Shown piece by piece: positions 12,286 to 22,625 of a stretch of DNA of 64,000 nucleotides. Numbering within the stretch: position 1 is the stretch's first letter; every line of letters begins with the position of its first letter. The position numbers were made by a program, and so were the translations under genes. Location of the stretch: contig OY744465.1 of NCBI GenBank assembly GCA_963556145.1, positions 1,612,001 through 1,676,000 on the forward strand, given 5' to 3'. Under the pieces are notes generated by a model. That model ran no database searches, was not told the origin of the DNA, and worked only from the letters and a program-made list of their open reading frames with translations. Source of the DNA: Hygrocybe punicea (taxonomy: Eukaryota > Basidiomycota > Agaricomycetes > Agaricales > Hygrophoraceae).

Positions 12286-12639
12286 GGGGTTCAATAATGA
12301 TGTGGTGGTGGATTGGTTAGCGTTCAAGTTTGCTCCAGCACCGGTGCACTGGCCAGGCGCAGTTAAAGTGAAGGCGATGCAAATGAAGGTTAAGGTTAAG
12401 GTTTGAACATGTTTCACCGGACAAGTTACAAGTTGACTACGACGATGAACATAGGGTTATTTTATTCAAAAATAATATACATATCTTACGACGAATCCGA
12501 GAGAGAGTAACCACGTTGGTCACGATATCATAAATCCAGTGTATAGAAACAGCCAGTACTACTAGCAAGTAGAAGTTTTTCAAGTTTCTGTCAACCTAAT
12601 GGGAGAAGCATAGGTAGGTAAGTCAAAAAAGGACTACTT
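12286..12639. other. intergenic, chitin synthase 5' region
   Basis: No coding frame with support. It contains the upstream region of the leftward chitin synthase gene and the tail of the C2 gene that also reads leftward, so the two genes are in tandem. Confidence 0.5.
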
Positions 12640-13690
12640 CGAGACAATAACGGTGGTTGTGCCGGAATGACAAGCCGCCGAACCAGGCGTTTCAATCCCA
12701 CTTATACGATAACCCGTCACCACTAAATATGATGTTGAAAAATAACCGCAAGGACACTCACTATAATTCGCTCTCGTTGCAACTTTGCCAACTCTTCGTT
12801 TAGAGGATTACTATTCTTTCGATATTTACGCTTGAAAGCCTCAGATTCTGGTCGCCGAGAGGGATGATCAGGGTCCATTGGGTGGAATATACGTGGAACC
12901 CCTGGACGAGATCCGTGGAGAGCTGGATGCCCAGAATCCATGTTATCTGCAGCGCGCACATGACCAACAGAGTTTGTGTTACCTTCTACAGCTCGTACCT
13001 GACCGCCTGGTCGACGGCTGTGTACGGGTTCGGCAGTAGGCTGGACAGGATCTGGATCTTCAGGTTTGAAATGCACTGAGATGATGATAGCGCCGAGCCT
13101 TCGAAGTTGGAGACCGGCACTGCGGAGTTTATGCTTGCGCACTACAGGAAGCGTAATATAGGACAGCTGATTGTCAGATTGTTACCAGCAGAGCGTATCT
13201 CAACGTACGAGTAGTGCCCTGGGTAGTTAAATCCTTGACAGAAACAATGGTGCTTCCTCGCAGGAACTCTTTGGTGTTCGAAACATGGAAGACTTTAACC
13301 GTGATCGACGATGCACCCAACGGGCTTTTCATAACAATCGAAAATCAGTGTGATAGGCAGGTCCGAATGAAAACTCAGCTAACATGTCAAAGCATTCATC
13401 CCACTCAGGATTAGCTCCTTTGATAGTCTTTGTGATAACTGGTGGTCCACCATCGACAGTGATACGAACATAACAGTTTGGTGTTTCCTTCTTGATCCAG
13501 TGATGTGTAGGCAAGCTCACCGCCTTGATGACGCCTGTCTCGAGGATGTGCCGAGGATGAGAGCAAAAACCAAGTGATTAGTGGGCTGTGAATATCAGGG
13601 ATTGGCCTGCGCAAACCTGTCATCTTGCCATGCGGCCAGCGAGCGGAAAGTTGCTTGGCCATCACGCGTACGCACACTGTACAGACCAAC
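12640..13690 (-). CDS. C2-domain protein (ends uncertain)
   Basis: Reading leftward from about 13660, a first exon MAKQLSARWPHGKMT is followed after an intron by a C2-like core at 13530-13380. The core reads TGVIKAVSLPTHHW, CYVRITVDGGPPVITKTI and GANPEWDECFDM, the NPxWxE pattern of C2 strands 3-4. Later exons read ITVKVFHVSNTKEFL and, at 13140-12760, a proline-rich stretch ending NPLNEELAKLQRERII. C2 domains bind phospholipids, often with calcium, or proteins. I see no catalytic partner domain. The 3' end is not resolved: a last exon down to about 12640 is possible but its splice phase did not close cleanly. A diverged second copy lies on the plus strand at 40.3-47.0 kb. Confidence 0.6.
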
Positions 13691-14000
13691 CAGCTGGGGA
13701 CAATATTAATCCAATCTTGAAAGCAGTACTGAACATTAGCGCTGAAATATGGTTTCCTTTCTTGGAACTGCCTGATCGGTCATGGGCATGCCTATGGGAA
13801 TATAATGGTTACCAACCTTGGAAAGCTGTCTGGCCCTAATAATATGCTTGGATAACTGGGTACAGCTCCTCACGCATATGCAGCCCTCCGCCATTTGGGC
13901 AATCGCGCATGTTCGACAACTTCTTCTAGTTTTCAATCTCCAGGACGCATATGAGAAAGGGAAGGACGTCACATTTTACTACCATTCTGCCCTGAGATCG

Positions 14001-15893
14001 TCACCGCATCTTCAAGTTGTCGTCTTCTTCTTCAACCACTACAGCCATGTGACCTCTAACCTGCCGTAGTCGCAGTGATCCTATCTCGGAGTCATCCTCG
14101 ATCAACATCGACAAGTTTGACAATCCCCGTCCATCCTTACGATGTACATCCCGAGTATCCAAGAGGAATGCTGCCAATGCATAATTGACTACCAATGGCT
14201 TGGCGCACTGTACTTGGACAGAGATGAAGAATAGTCCTGAGATTGTGACGAGCACATTCAATCCGAACCATAAGATTAGCCTCCAATTCGTGACCGTGGC
14301 TTGAGACATAGTGACGGAGACGGCGATATCCGTGCTGAGGGATGCTGTTTCCGATCCGACCATATTTGTTATCGCCGTCCACGCCCCACTGTACGAGCGA
14401 GCAAGTATGTTGATAACATATTGGTCGAGGTTGTTGTAAGGTAGCGGGATGGACACATTCATGAGTACCATGGAGGAGGAGACCTCAGGCATCAGAAACA
14501 CTGCTTCCTGTGTCATAACGTCCACGTCCAGGGTGATGTCAGTGTCGTTCTGCACGACTGACGGGGCTGAAATTCTACAGTTCGTACAGGTTCCCACACC
14601 AGCTTGATACGTCACATTTGCAAATATGTAGCAATTTGTAGCTTGGTTGTCGTAGGGGATAGGGACGAATCCGATGTTCTTCGGAAGGTCGCCAAAGGTG
14701 GTTGACACATTCCAACTGCATGGGATGCTACTATTCTGCCGGTTCGCCATGAGCACAAGAACAGAAGTCTGTGAAATCGAGGACGGCTTTGGGAACGAAA
14801 AGTCTTGACCGTTCCAGTACGAAGACCATGGCTCCGAAGGAATAATAGCAACGTTTGGCGCAACTACCTGCAATGGATTGTTATCGGAACTGACATTCAA
14901 ATATGCGGCGCCTGGGTCGATAGCATGGATCTGTGCCTGGGTCAAACTGTTCACAGGATCCTCAATCCAGGTGAGCGACTGAACTGTAAAATATGGCAAA
15001 GTGACATTGGATAGAGTGCTGTTGATGGATAAGTGTCGAGTGGAGGGGAGGACCCGTTTCAGCGCTGCACCGTCACTTGTACTTCCCCAAGCGATACTCG
15101 CTAAACCAGCAGCTTGGACGACCGCGATACTCCGCACGGCTGCATAGCTCTCATACCATGACCATGGGGAACTGTTCGCGCTGACGGAGATGCCACTAAG
15201 AGGACTGCCACTAAGACGCTCCAGTGCCGGTGACCAAGTGATAGAACCCGTCAGAATGGGAGCGGAAATTTGGAATGGGATGTCAGCGATGAGAATCAAA
15301 GCGACAACGAGAACGACGCCATTTCCCCCGCCTTCGGGTCGCCGAGATCTGAACATAGATGGAACGCCGAACGAGACCATCCTGTTAAGATCGGGCAATG
15401 ACATGCCTGTTTTCTCCAGGAGAATGAAGGCGCAGCGCCAAGAGGTTGCCCCGCACCACGCCGCTGCAAATGTTCGCGTCAAAGCGAGGGCGATAGACAG
15501 GATGGTGGTGATGTCGGACTGTAACGGTGTATATTGGTGGCCAGGAACGATGGAGCCATCGGCTTGAATAATGGATGGGGACCGTTGGGTAAGGTTGAAT
15601 TTCCCATTGTTGACGTATCGGATCATGAAGATGGCGATAGCAATTACGAGGACAAGGTGAAGCAAGAGGGGGATAATCGCGAACAACCACCCATAAAATC
15701 GGCTTTCGCCGACACGATATCCATGAGTGTCGCGATCTAGTGCAGTCTTGTATGGACTGCAGGTTTCACTGTTAACTGCGGGTCGACTATGCTGATTGTC
15801 TGCCTGATCCTGTTGGTGAAGCAAAGGAGTTGAGCCCCCGATGGGCAGTCTTTCCGGGGGATAAGCGCTGGGTAACTTGGTCTTGCTGAGCAT
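14001..15893 (-). CDS. multi-pass membrane protein of unknown function
   Basis: A single uninterrupted frame of 630 codons. A polar N-terminus is followed by a membrane segment near residues 70-92 (FYGWLFAIIPLLLHLVLVIA) and two more around residues 130-155 and 195-215. A long non-cytoplasmic region with many N-glycosylation sites (NSS, NST, NVT, NVS, NQS) spans about residues 230-520. A final membrane segment (LILWFGLNVLVTISGLFFIS) lies near 545-565, with a short acidic tail (VVVEEEDDN). The layout is that of a lineage-type Agaricomycete surface protein. I recognise no enzyme motif. Lack of introns is unusual for this window and fits either an old retrocopy or a naturally intron-poor family. 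Confidence 0.75.
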   Translation of the reverse strand: MLSKTKLPSAYPPERLPIGGSTPLLHQQDQADNQHSRPAVNSETCSPYKTALDRDTHGYRVGESRFYGWLFAIIPLLLHLVLVIAIAIFMIRYVNNGKFNLTQRSPSIIQADGSIVPGHQYTPLQSDITTILSIALALTRTFAAAWCGATSWRCAFILLEKTGMSLPDLNRMVSFGVPSMFRSRRPEGGGNGVVLVVALILIADIPFQISAPILTGSITWSPALERLSGSPLSGISVSANSSPWSWYESYAAVRSIAVVQAAGLASIAWGSTSDGAALKRVLPSTRHLSINSTLSNVTLPYFTVQSLTWIEDPVNSLTQAQIHAIDPGAAYLNVSSDNNPLQVVAPNVAIIPSEPWSSYWNGQDFSFPKPSSISQTSVLVLMANRQNSSIPCSWNVSTTFGDLPKNIGFVPIPYDNQATNCYIFANVTYQAGVGTCTNCRISAPSVVQNDTDITLDVDVMTQEAVFLMPEVSSSMVLMNVSIPLPYNNLDQYVINILARSYSGAWTAITNMVGSETASLSTDIAVSVTMSQATVTNWRLILWFGLNVLVTISGLFFISVQVQCAKPLVVNYALAAFLLDTRDVHRKDGRGLSNLSMLIEDDSEIGSLRLRQVRGHMAVVVEEEDDNLKMR

Positions 15894-15969
15894 ATTCCGA
15901 GTCTTGGATAAGGCGTATTATAGCCTAATGGTTGAACGAGAGTTAGAAGCTGTGGAAACGTTGTACTAA

Positions 15970-16367
15970 AGCCAACTGGCGTTGGCTAGAAACCGTGATT
16001 TCCTGTCTTGATCCCTTCGTCCGACCCAACGGCGCTTCAAAACCCAGCGCTTCGACAGGTAAGCGCTAAGCGCTAAGCCTGCATGCCTGAGCGCTGAGCA
16101 CCCGTGGGGTCTGATCTCTTGTCGCGGTTCCAGACGTTTCGCATGGAGCTTCAATATAGCTTCAATGTCTACAAGGGTCATTTTTCGCAGTCCGCTTTTG
16201 ATTCCGCTCGGAATCACCCGTATGCTACCTCCTGCATGGGAAAGTTTTGACCCATGCAAAGTTTTGAAAACCGTATTTCGGTCTGAGTGGGTTGGTGCTA
16301 GTGATTAAGGTAAGCTCTACAAAAGTCATACGTGGTACGAGGATAAAAAAAAATAAAAGAGAAATCG
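15970..16367. other. short intergenic stretch with local direct repeat
   Basis: No gene supported. It includes a cluster of AAGCGCTAAGC-type repeated words at about 16055-16100 (AGCGCTAAGCGCTAAGCCTG), which is palindromic in part. It separates the membrane protein start from the end of the Msp1 gene. Confidence 0.4.
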
Positions 16368-17950
16368 TCACGCAGCCTCGCCGTCCAATTCGTCTATCCG
16401 TGCTCTATCCTCGACGGCAAAAGACAAGACTGTCGACGTCACAGCCTCTGCTCCAATAAAATCCTTTATCGACAGCGGGCGCAGCTTGAATCCCTAGATG
16501 ATCCCAAGTTAGTCGTGGTCCTTTAGCGACAAAGCTCCTTGTGTTGTTAGCATTACCTCCAACTGGCCCCTTGCAAGTAATGCCTGGTCTTCCCCGGTCC
16601 CCCTCACGTAGTCACGCACCGGCACCATCGCGGCATTCCGACATAGTTCCTTGAGATCTGAGCCGGAAAGACCACTTGTATGCTGCGCGAGTGTGGGAAG
16701 GTGAAAGCCAGTCTCGAGATTCGTGTCTTTAAGCATCTACTCCAAGGTTAAATTGCAGCATTTGACTGATGATAGTGGAGACTCACGAGAGAGAGAATCT
16801 TTAACCGCTGTTCGACGTCCGGAAGGCCGATACCGAACCGTTTCGGCATACGGCGGAGAATGGCGGCATCGATATCACTTGGTCTATTCGTTGCACCAAG
16901 AACCAGTATCCGGTCGGTCGCAGAGAGCAAGCCGTCCCACAAACTTGACAAAATAAATAAATCAACAAAAAAATCAAAACAAAACAATTCTACAGCGCAC
17001 GTCATGAATTCTGCCTTCATCATGCCCGTCACTTCATGGTCACCCTTTGCTCGCTCTCTCAAAAACGAGTCGATCTCGTCAATGAAGATGATGCTCGGCT
17101 GTGTCTTGCGTGCGAGGCTGAATAACCCTGCGACAAGCTTGTTTGACTCTCCGAACCACTTGTTCGTTAAGACAGATGCTGCGATGTTGATGAACGTTGC
17201 GCCAGATTCCTTGGCAAGCGCTTTTGCAAGCATGGTCTTTCCGCAGCCAGGTGGGCCGAAAAGGAGGACACCTTTCGGCGCACCAAGGAGAGAAGAGGAG
17301 AATAGGTCAGGGTAGAGGAGTGGATAGATGATCGATTCACGAAGAGAGGAGATGATCGGGTCGAGTCCGCCGATATCTAAATACGAGAAAGTCACAAATT
17401 CACTACATTTCGATTATTGGGGAAGTTGCGAAAACACGGTACCCGAAAAGCGGACGGTAATGTCGTCCGGGTGAATAATTTCATTGGCGACAGTTCCTGG
17501 ATATGCAACATTTGATTTTTTTAAATAAATGGTGAGTAAAAAAGACATACGACGAACGACGTACGTTCGTATTCGTCGAGTTTCAGATCTGTGTGACCAA
17601 GTCTCTTAAGCACCTCCAGTTGTTTTGCTTTGACCTCCCCCTTTTTTTCGGGAGATATTGTGTGTATCATCCACTGGCACAAATCCTCAGAAACAGGTTT
17701 GCGCGCAGTGACTCGGACTTTTGCTCACCCGCACTGTATAGTACAAAGCTGCCTTGCGTTTCCGATCAGATACAAGAAAGAAAATATGGTATTATCCGGG
17801 AGATCGAACGCACTTGAGAGGCTACGAATAATGCGACTGGTAAACAGAACGGGCCAAAAAAAAAAACATTCTCAGCGTCATCAAATAAGGACATCCAATC
17901 CAATGGGACAAACCGTCCAGGATGACGCGCTTGGTGGAGGAGGTCACCAT
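16368..17950 (-). CDS. MSP1: Msp1/ATAD1 mitochondrial outer-membrane AAA ATPase
   Basis: Exons join through GT-AG introns into [36 protein letters not shown], then [14 protein letters not shown]. Walker A is GPPGCGKT (about 17250). The pore-loop region reads NKWFGES, Walker B IIFIDEID, sensor 1 LGATNRP, and the arginine-finger region LRRMPKRF. The C-terminal lid reads [21 protein letters not shown] and the protein ends near ELDGEAA. Msp1 extracts mislocalised tail-anchored proteins from the outer mitochondrial membrane. The catalytic part (17400-16509) is unambiguous. The N-terminus, proposed as [14 protein letters not shown] at 17950 with a membrane anchor, is less certain because two exon joins there are not forced by the sequence. 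Confidence 0.88.
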
Positions 17951-18140
17951 CTTGCAGTCCAACGCCTATTCAAGTCCGAAGAGCCGTCAGCGTTGCTGAA
18001 TAGGGTTCCGGGGTCGTCTATGGGCTTAGCGCGCTGAAAACAAAAATCCAGCTGGGAAATGTTGCTGCGAAGGTCTTCACGACTACAAGCCAGCCATGCA
18101 CGTGAATGACGAAAATCGAGCGGCGCTCGAATTCACACCA

Positions 18141-18985
18141 CAGGGTGCACAGTAGCATACCATGTCACACAGTATCTTGAAAGTACTTGACAAGTATACT
18201 AAATATCATTACCATAACATTCAACATGGTATTGTAACAGTATTCAGACATAAACTACAATACTTGTGCTCAAATTCATCTGAAGGTATGAAGGCAAATG
18301 AGACTTATACCCTTTCAATAACATCAAGCCTTTTGTTTCACTACTTTTACTGTATCTACAGCAAAGTACTGTATAGTTCAGATAGAATACTTGCAGCCTA
18401 AGATGAATAAAAGTATTAAACTAGTAAGGAAGTTGTGCCACTTTCACTACTAGGATACCTTTTGAATCCTTTCAAGATACAGTGTGAAATAGTATAGTAC
18501 TATTGCCATATTGTGGATTTAAGATACTGTGTCAATACTTTTAAGATACTTTTATTATAATAAAAGTACTGAAACAGTATCTTAAAAGTATTAACACAGT
18601 ATCTTAAATCTACAATATGGCAATAGTACTATACTATTTCACACTGTATCTTGAAAGGATTCAAAAGGTATCCTAGTAGTGAAAGTGGCACAACTTCCTT
18701 ACTAGTTTAATACTTTTATTCATCTTAGGCTGCAAGTATTCTATCCGAACTATACGGTACTTTGCTGTAGATACAGTAAAAGTAGTGAAACAAAAGACTT
18801 GATGTTATTGAAAAGGTATAAGTCTCATTTGCCTTCATACCTTCAGATGAATTTGAGCACAAGTATTGTAGTTTATGTCTGAATACTGTTACAATACCAT
18901 GTTGAATGTTACAGTAATGATATTTAGTATACTTGTCAAGTACTTTCAAGATACTGTGTGACATGGTATGCTACTGTGCACCCTG
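18141..18985. repeat. 845-bp near-perfect palindrome (foldback/MITE-like)
   Basis: The two arms (18141-18555 and about 18570-18985) are inverted copies, ending CAGGGTGCACAGTAGCATAC on the left and its complement on the right. They differ at only a few positions, for example GTTCAGATAG versus GTTCGGATAG, and by a small indel near the centre (about 18560). It is A/T-rich with many GTATCTTGAAAGTACTTG-type words. A 79-codon open frame occurs in each arm because they are copies; it has no protein features. No clear target-site duplication was found: the flanks CACACCA and TGCACGG do not match. It lies between the Msp1 and protease genes. Confidence 0.85.
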
Positions 18986-19132
18986 TGCACGGTTCGACCC
19001 AGTTTTTTGAACTTTTTGCTCAGACTCGCGCCGTCTGATGGAGTTACAAATAGGACCGTTTATTTCACCACCATGTACATGTACACGAAAACGTACGAAT
19101 AACGAATGTATGAACAAATAAAGGAAAGTTGT

Positions 19133-20799
19133 TCAAAGCGGCAATAACGCATGGGCCGCGAATCCGACAGCGTTCTGCTCAAAGCTGAAAACGGTATAGA
19201 CATTCTTCATCCAGCTATTTTGTTAGAGGACCAAACAAATTAGCATATGATCTCAAGTGCCATTATTCAAAAATTTACCTGTCACCAAGGAGCCAAACAC
19301 CTTCACCAAGGCCAAGGTCCAGACCAGCTAGAGCACCAACGCATTGAGAAGAGCCAAGTTCGGTCTCACCGTGGTTGAAACTATTTATTCGTGACGAGAA
19401 AAAACACCGTCAGGAGATGGATAAACATAAGACAAAAGACCGATAACTTACTTGGCTTCAGTGACACGCCAGGATTTGCCTCCCCAGCTGAATGAGACTG
19501 CAGGGGGCTCGAGGCAGGGGTACGAGTACAAACCGTGCTCTGCCTCAAACAACTTGGAACCATGGACGTGGGAGTAGAACGTCTTGACATCATTCGGGGG
19601 CCCGTACATGATGGTGGTGCCGGAGTCGATGATGGTTTTGAAGTCGGAGACGGCCGTTGTAGAGCCTACTTGGGCCGAGGCGCCGCCGATTTGCCAGAAG
19701 CCCGATGAAGCCGAGCCAGAGTGGAACTCAATGCTACCGACGTACTTTGAGGCGTCGGCGCCACCGAGGAAGAGTTCGGAACCGACTTTTGCAATGTAGA
19801 AACCAAACTCGCCATGAGGGACTGACCCTTGTTCGAAAGCCGTGTTGAAGAAGGGATTTTTGCCAAGATTAGAGATGGCTGGATATGCCATGCCGAGAAT
19901 ACTGTGCCACAACATTAGAAGCATGAGTCATCCACATAACTAAATTGAGGTATAAAAAAAGACACACCCGTCAATGGGAATACCTTCAAAATTGGATGAT
20001 AAGGTGGTCACAGGAGAGAAGTATTGGTCGGTGGCTGCGACTCCAGCGACCTCGACTAGAAATTCGTCCCGTCAAGGAGTAGCCTGACATTGAAGTCGGC
20101 AATGAGACGCACCGGTATCAGTATAGATGGGTCCAGAAACAGTGGAGCCATCACCGTACCGAATAGTGAAGTTACCAGGCTGTAACACCGAAGTGGATGA
20201 AGAGGATGCTGTGTACTTGTTCTTGGAAGAACAAGTTGAACTCGTGCACGACGCAGAGGGAACCCAGAGATCAGAGGAACCGGCTATCAATACGAGGAGT
20301 GTCAATTAAATATTATTCCGCTGGACAATAAAAGAGACGGAAAGCAACTGTCAAAATCAATAATGAAACTCTGTGCAGGCGTGCCGATCTGTATCTTGCC
20401 TGCCCACGCCTCATCGTTCTGCTCGTCGATCAACGGTTCCGCCTGACGTTTTTGAGCGCTAGCAGGGAGTGTGGCTAGAGGCTTGATCTCCGCACCCTGC
20501 AAGAAAAAGCAAGGGATGAGAAAAAAAAACGTAAGGAAAAGAAAGGTGGCGTTTACATAGTTGAAAGCTTCCTTGCCGACGTTGCGCTCCAAGTTGATAA
20601 GATTCTGCCTGTGCTTGTTCTTGGTCGCAACGGTATGCTCGATAGCGCGAGCCAAGTCAAAGGTGCCGTCATCCTTCGTGAGTTGGGCGCGTCTGGTAAA
20701 TGGGATGCGAACACCATCACGGGCAGTGTTCTCCAGCGGTGACGCTGCTGCGAGAAGGGCAAGGGTCACTGTAACAACTAGGGGGGCATTGGGGTACAT
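19133..20799 (-). CDS. secreted pepsin-like aspartic protease (family A1)
   Basis: The start at 20799 (MYPNAPLVVTVTLALLAAA) gives a signal peptide. A propeptide follows, with basic sites (PFTRRAQ; AQKRQAEP) that suggest processing by a Kex2-like enzyme. The first active-site motif, DTGSSDLWVPS, is formed across an intron (20345-20281). The flap YGDGSTVSG follows, then GILGMAYP, and the second active site IIDSGTTIMYGP near 19640. The C-terminal part reads WGGKSWRVTEAK, ending NAVGFAAHALLPL at 19133. About six exons, all leftward. The enzyme cleaves proteins outside the cell or in the vacuole; the lack of a GPI-type tail favours secretion. No lesion seen. Confidence 0.88.
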
Positions 20800-21490
20800 A
20801 ATAGAGGTCGGAAAGCACGCAGACAGGGAACCACTGCATGCTATAAGTGCCAGTGGCGGTCTGCAACCGAATTCGGTTGCAGAGAGAAGCCCAGCCACGC
20901 GGGACCATCGGGAAGTATGACGTTCCACGTGCACTTTTATTATTTGCGCGATAGAAGCTGCGCTGTTTCACAAGGTACACGGACTTTCTTTTTTGGCAAT
21001 AATTGCTGTTATATTTACTTGCGTCTGTGGGGAGAAGAGTACATTTAGTTTATTTCTACCTGTATACTTAGTGTTTCAGTTAACTATTAGCTATATTTCA
21101 GCAAGCTTTGTGGAATATGAAGCAGACTCTGACTCTGAGAGAGAAATCAACAAGCTGCCTGGTTGCAACGCTCATTTGGCCAATGATCGGATCGTGCAAT
21201 CAACGAAGCTTGCCCAAAATGGGAAAACCAACCTCGGTCATGCTGTTCTCGCTGCTTCTATCGCGCAAATAATAAAAGTGTATACCATCAGGCTATGAAG
21301 GGTGGCATTGGACAAAATTAATAATTTTGTCGGGGAGGAATTTCTTCCCAAATTCCAATATTCCTTTGCAGTGACACATTTTCATTTGCAGTGACCTCCA
21401 AATTTTATTCTAAGTATTTTAAATTTGCTTGAAATTTATATATTTTGCAAGCATGCCATGAACTTCGTGATTGTGCTATTAACTGTCCAT
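20800..21490. other. intergenic, no gene recognised
   Basis: Promoter side of the protease gene followed by AT-rich sequence. Short open frames on both strands have no motif. The words ATTTTCATTTGCAGTGACCTCC near 21370-21400 lead into the minisatellite. Confidence 0.4.
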
Positions 21491-21507
21491 GTTAATCCCA
21501 TAAAATT

Positions 21508-21717
21508 TGCTGTGGTGCTTGTGAATTTTGCCAGCATGTCCAGCATATTTGCTAGCATGTTTGTGAACTTTGCAAGAGTATCCATGAATTTTGCCAGCGT
21601 ATCCGTAAAATTTGTCAGTATGTCCACCATGTTTGCCAGTGTGTCTGTGAACTTTGCAAGCTTGTCCATCGACTTTGCAAGCTTGCCCGTCAACTTTGCA
21701 AGCATACTGTTTTGACA
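21508..21717. repeat. 21-bp minisatellite, about ten units
   Basis: Units follow the pattern TTTGCCAGCATGTCCATGAAC with substitutions (TTTGCTGTGGTG..., TTTGCAAGCTTG..., TTTGTCAGTATG...). The period of 21, a multiple of three, keeps long frames open on both strands, giving 7-residue repeats such as FASVSVN on plus and LAKFTDT on minus. I read these frames as a by-product of the period. It lies just downstream of the 3' end of the iron-transporter gene. Confidence 0.85.
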
Positions 21718-21760
21718 CAAGTGTATTTGATTGTCGGAATTGTGTGGTTAAAATATGGAT

Positions 21761-22269
21761 TCAGTGTTTTCTTCCAAGCCATACCTGTAACCCACTTTCC
21801 GGATTATTCTTCAACACCTTGACTATGCCATATGCTGTGCCTGCCGCCGCACCCCCCACCAGAAGGGTACTCACTGCACCCCAGATATAATATCCTTTCA
21901 CACCAACTCCAGCACCCGTCACCCGCACTTTCACGGCACCGAACACCAGTAATACTGCACCTGTCAGCAAGCAAGAGTACAGTAACGCTACATGTGCATG
22001 CGGTGAAAAAGTACGGAAGCAGGGGATGAACCCGCCCAGAAGGTAACCCATTCCGATCGTGAAAGCGGAGATGTATAGCCGACGTGTGGGTATTTCCTCT
22101 GAGGAAAGGTTGATGTGAGTGCCAGCTTTATAAAACAAGTGTGGGTGGAGGAGAAATACCTATCCCTTCGCCAAATTTTGTCAAAAATGTCGTGAGCCCC
22201 ACATCCTTCTTCCACCTCAGCTCGCCGGCTCCTCGACACCCCTGCCCTGCCCAGTGCTTACTATGCCAC
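21761..22269 (-). pseudogene. CCC1/VIT1-type vacuolar iron transporter, C-terminal part
   Basis: Reading leftward from the copia junction: KKDVGLTTFLTKFGEGI, a 61-bp GT-AG intron at 22159-22099, then EEIPTRRLYISAFTIGMGYL. Next is PHAHVALLYSC and a last membrane hairpin (YYIWGAVSTLLVGGAAAG) to the stop at 21761. This is the C-terminal half of the CCC1/VIT family, which moves Fe/Mn into vacuoles. Between GGFIP and PHAH the residues CFRTF replace the usual hydrophobic LLPYF-like text. The one-base-shifted frame reads LLPYFFT, so a pair of compensating 1-bp deletions is likely. The N-terminal half lies beyond the copia element, at 27420-27890. Confidence 0.82.
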
Positions 22270-22274
22270 CACTA
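22270..22274. repeat. left target-site duplication of the copia element
   Basis: CACTA, repeated at 27415-27419; the 5-bp length is typical of copia integrase. Confidence 0.92.
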
Positions 22275-22614
22275 TGTTAGATTTTGAGAGCTATAAAATG
22301 ACTCAGCGTTTGCGGGAGTCAAACGGCTGGTAATATTTACCTATAAAATGACTACACGAGTTATAAGTAAACTAAGGTAAGAAAAGCTGGTATGTGGCTC
22401 ACCTCAGCGTTTGCGGGAGTCAAACGGCTGAGGTGGGCGAGTATTCTACAGTAAGCTAAATAGTAAAATAGTCGCCTAGCGATGAAACGCAATGACTCTA
22501 TCACTACGCGTGTAAAACTAATCATGTGGTGAATAAATAACAAATGTCCATGTTAGATGAAAATGACCATAACAAATTTGCTTCGGGCTTCGGCACGAGC
22601 TTGTGATTCCAACA
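22275..22614 (-). repeat. 3' LTR of the young copia element
   Basis: 340 bp, one visible mismatch to the LTR at 27075-27414. It contains two internal copies of CAGCGTTTGCGGGAGTCAAA about 100 bp apart. A 60-codon frame inside is a shadow. Confidence 0.95.
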
Positions 22615-22625
22615 CTCCCCCTCAA
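22615..22625 (-). other. polypurine tract
   Basis: TTGAGGGGGAG on the minus strand, immediately before the 3' LTR; this is the expected plus-strand primer site of reverse transcription. Confidence 0.85.

Noticed and set aside
18162..18401. 79-codon frame present twice (also 18725-18964, minus strand)
   Set aside because: It is the same sequence in the two arms of a palindrome; no start context, motif or splice signals support a protein.
18970..19010. A target-site duplication for the 18.1-kb palindrome
   Set aside because: Flanking bases on the two sides do not match over any convincing length.
21425..21720. 96-codon plus frame and 94-codon minus frame over the same bases
   Set aside because: Both come from a 21-bp tandem repeat, whose period keeps any stop-free frame open.
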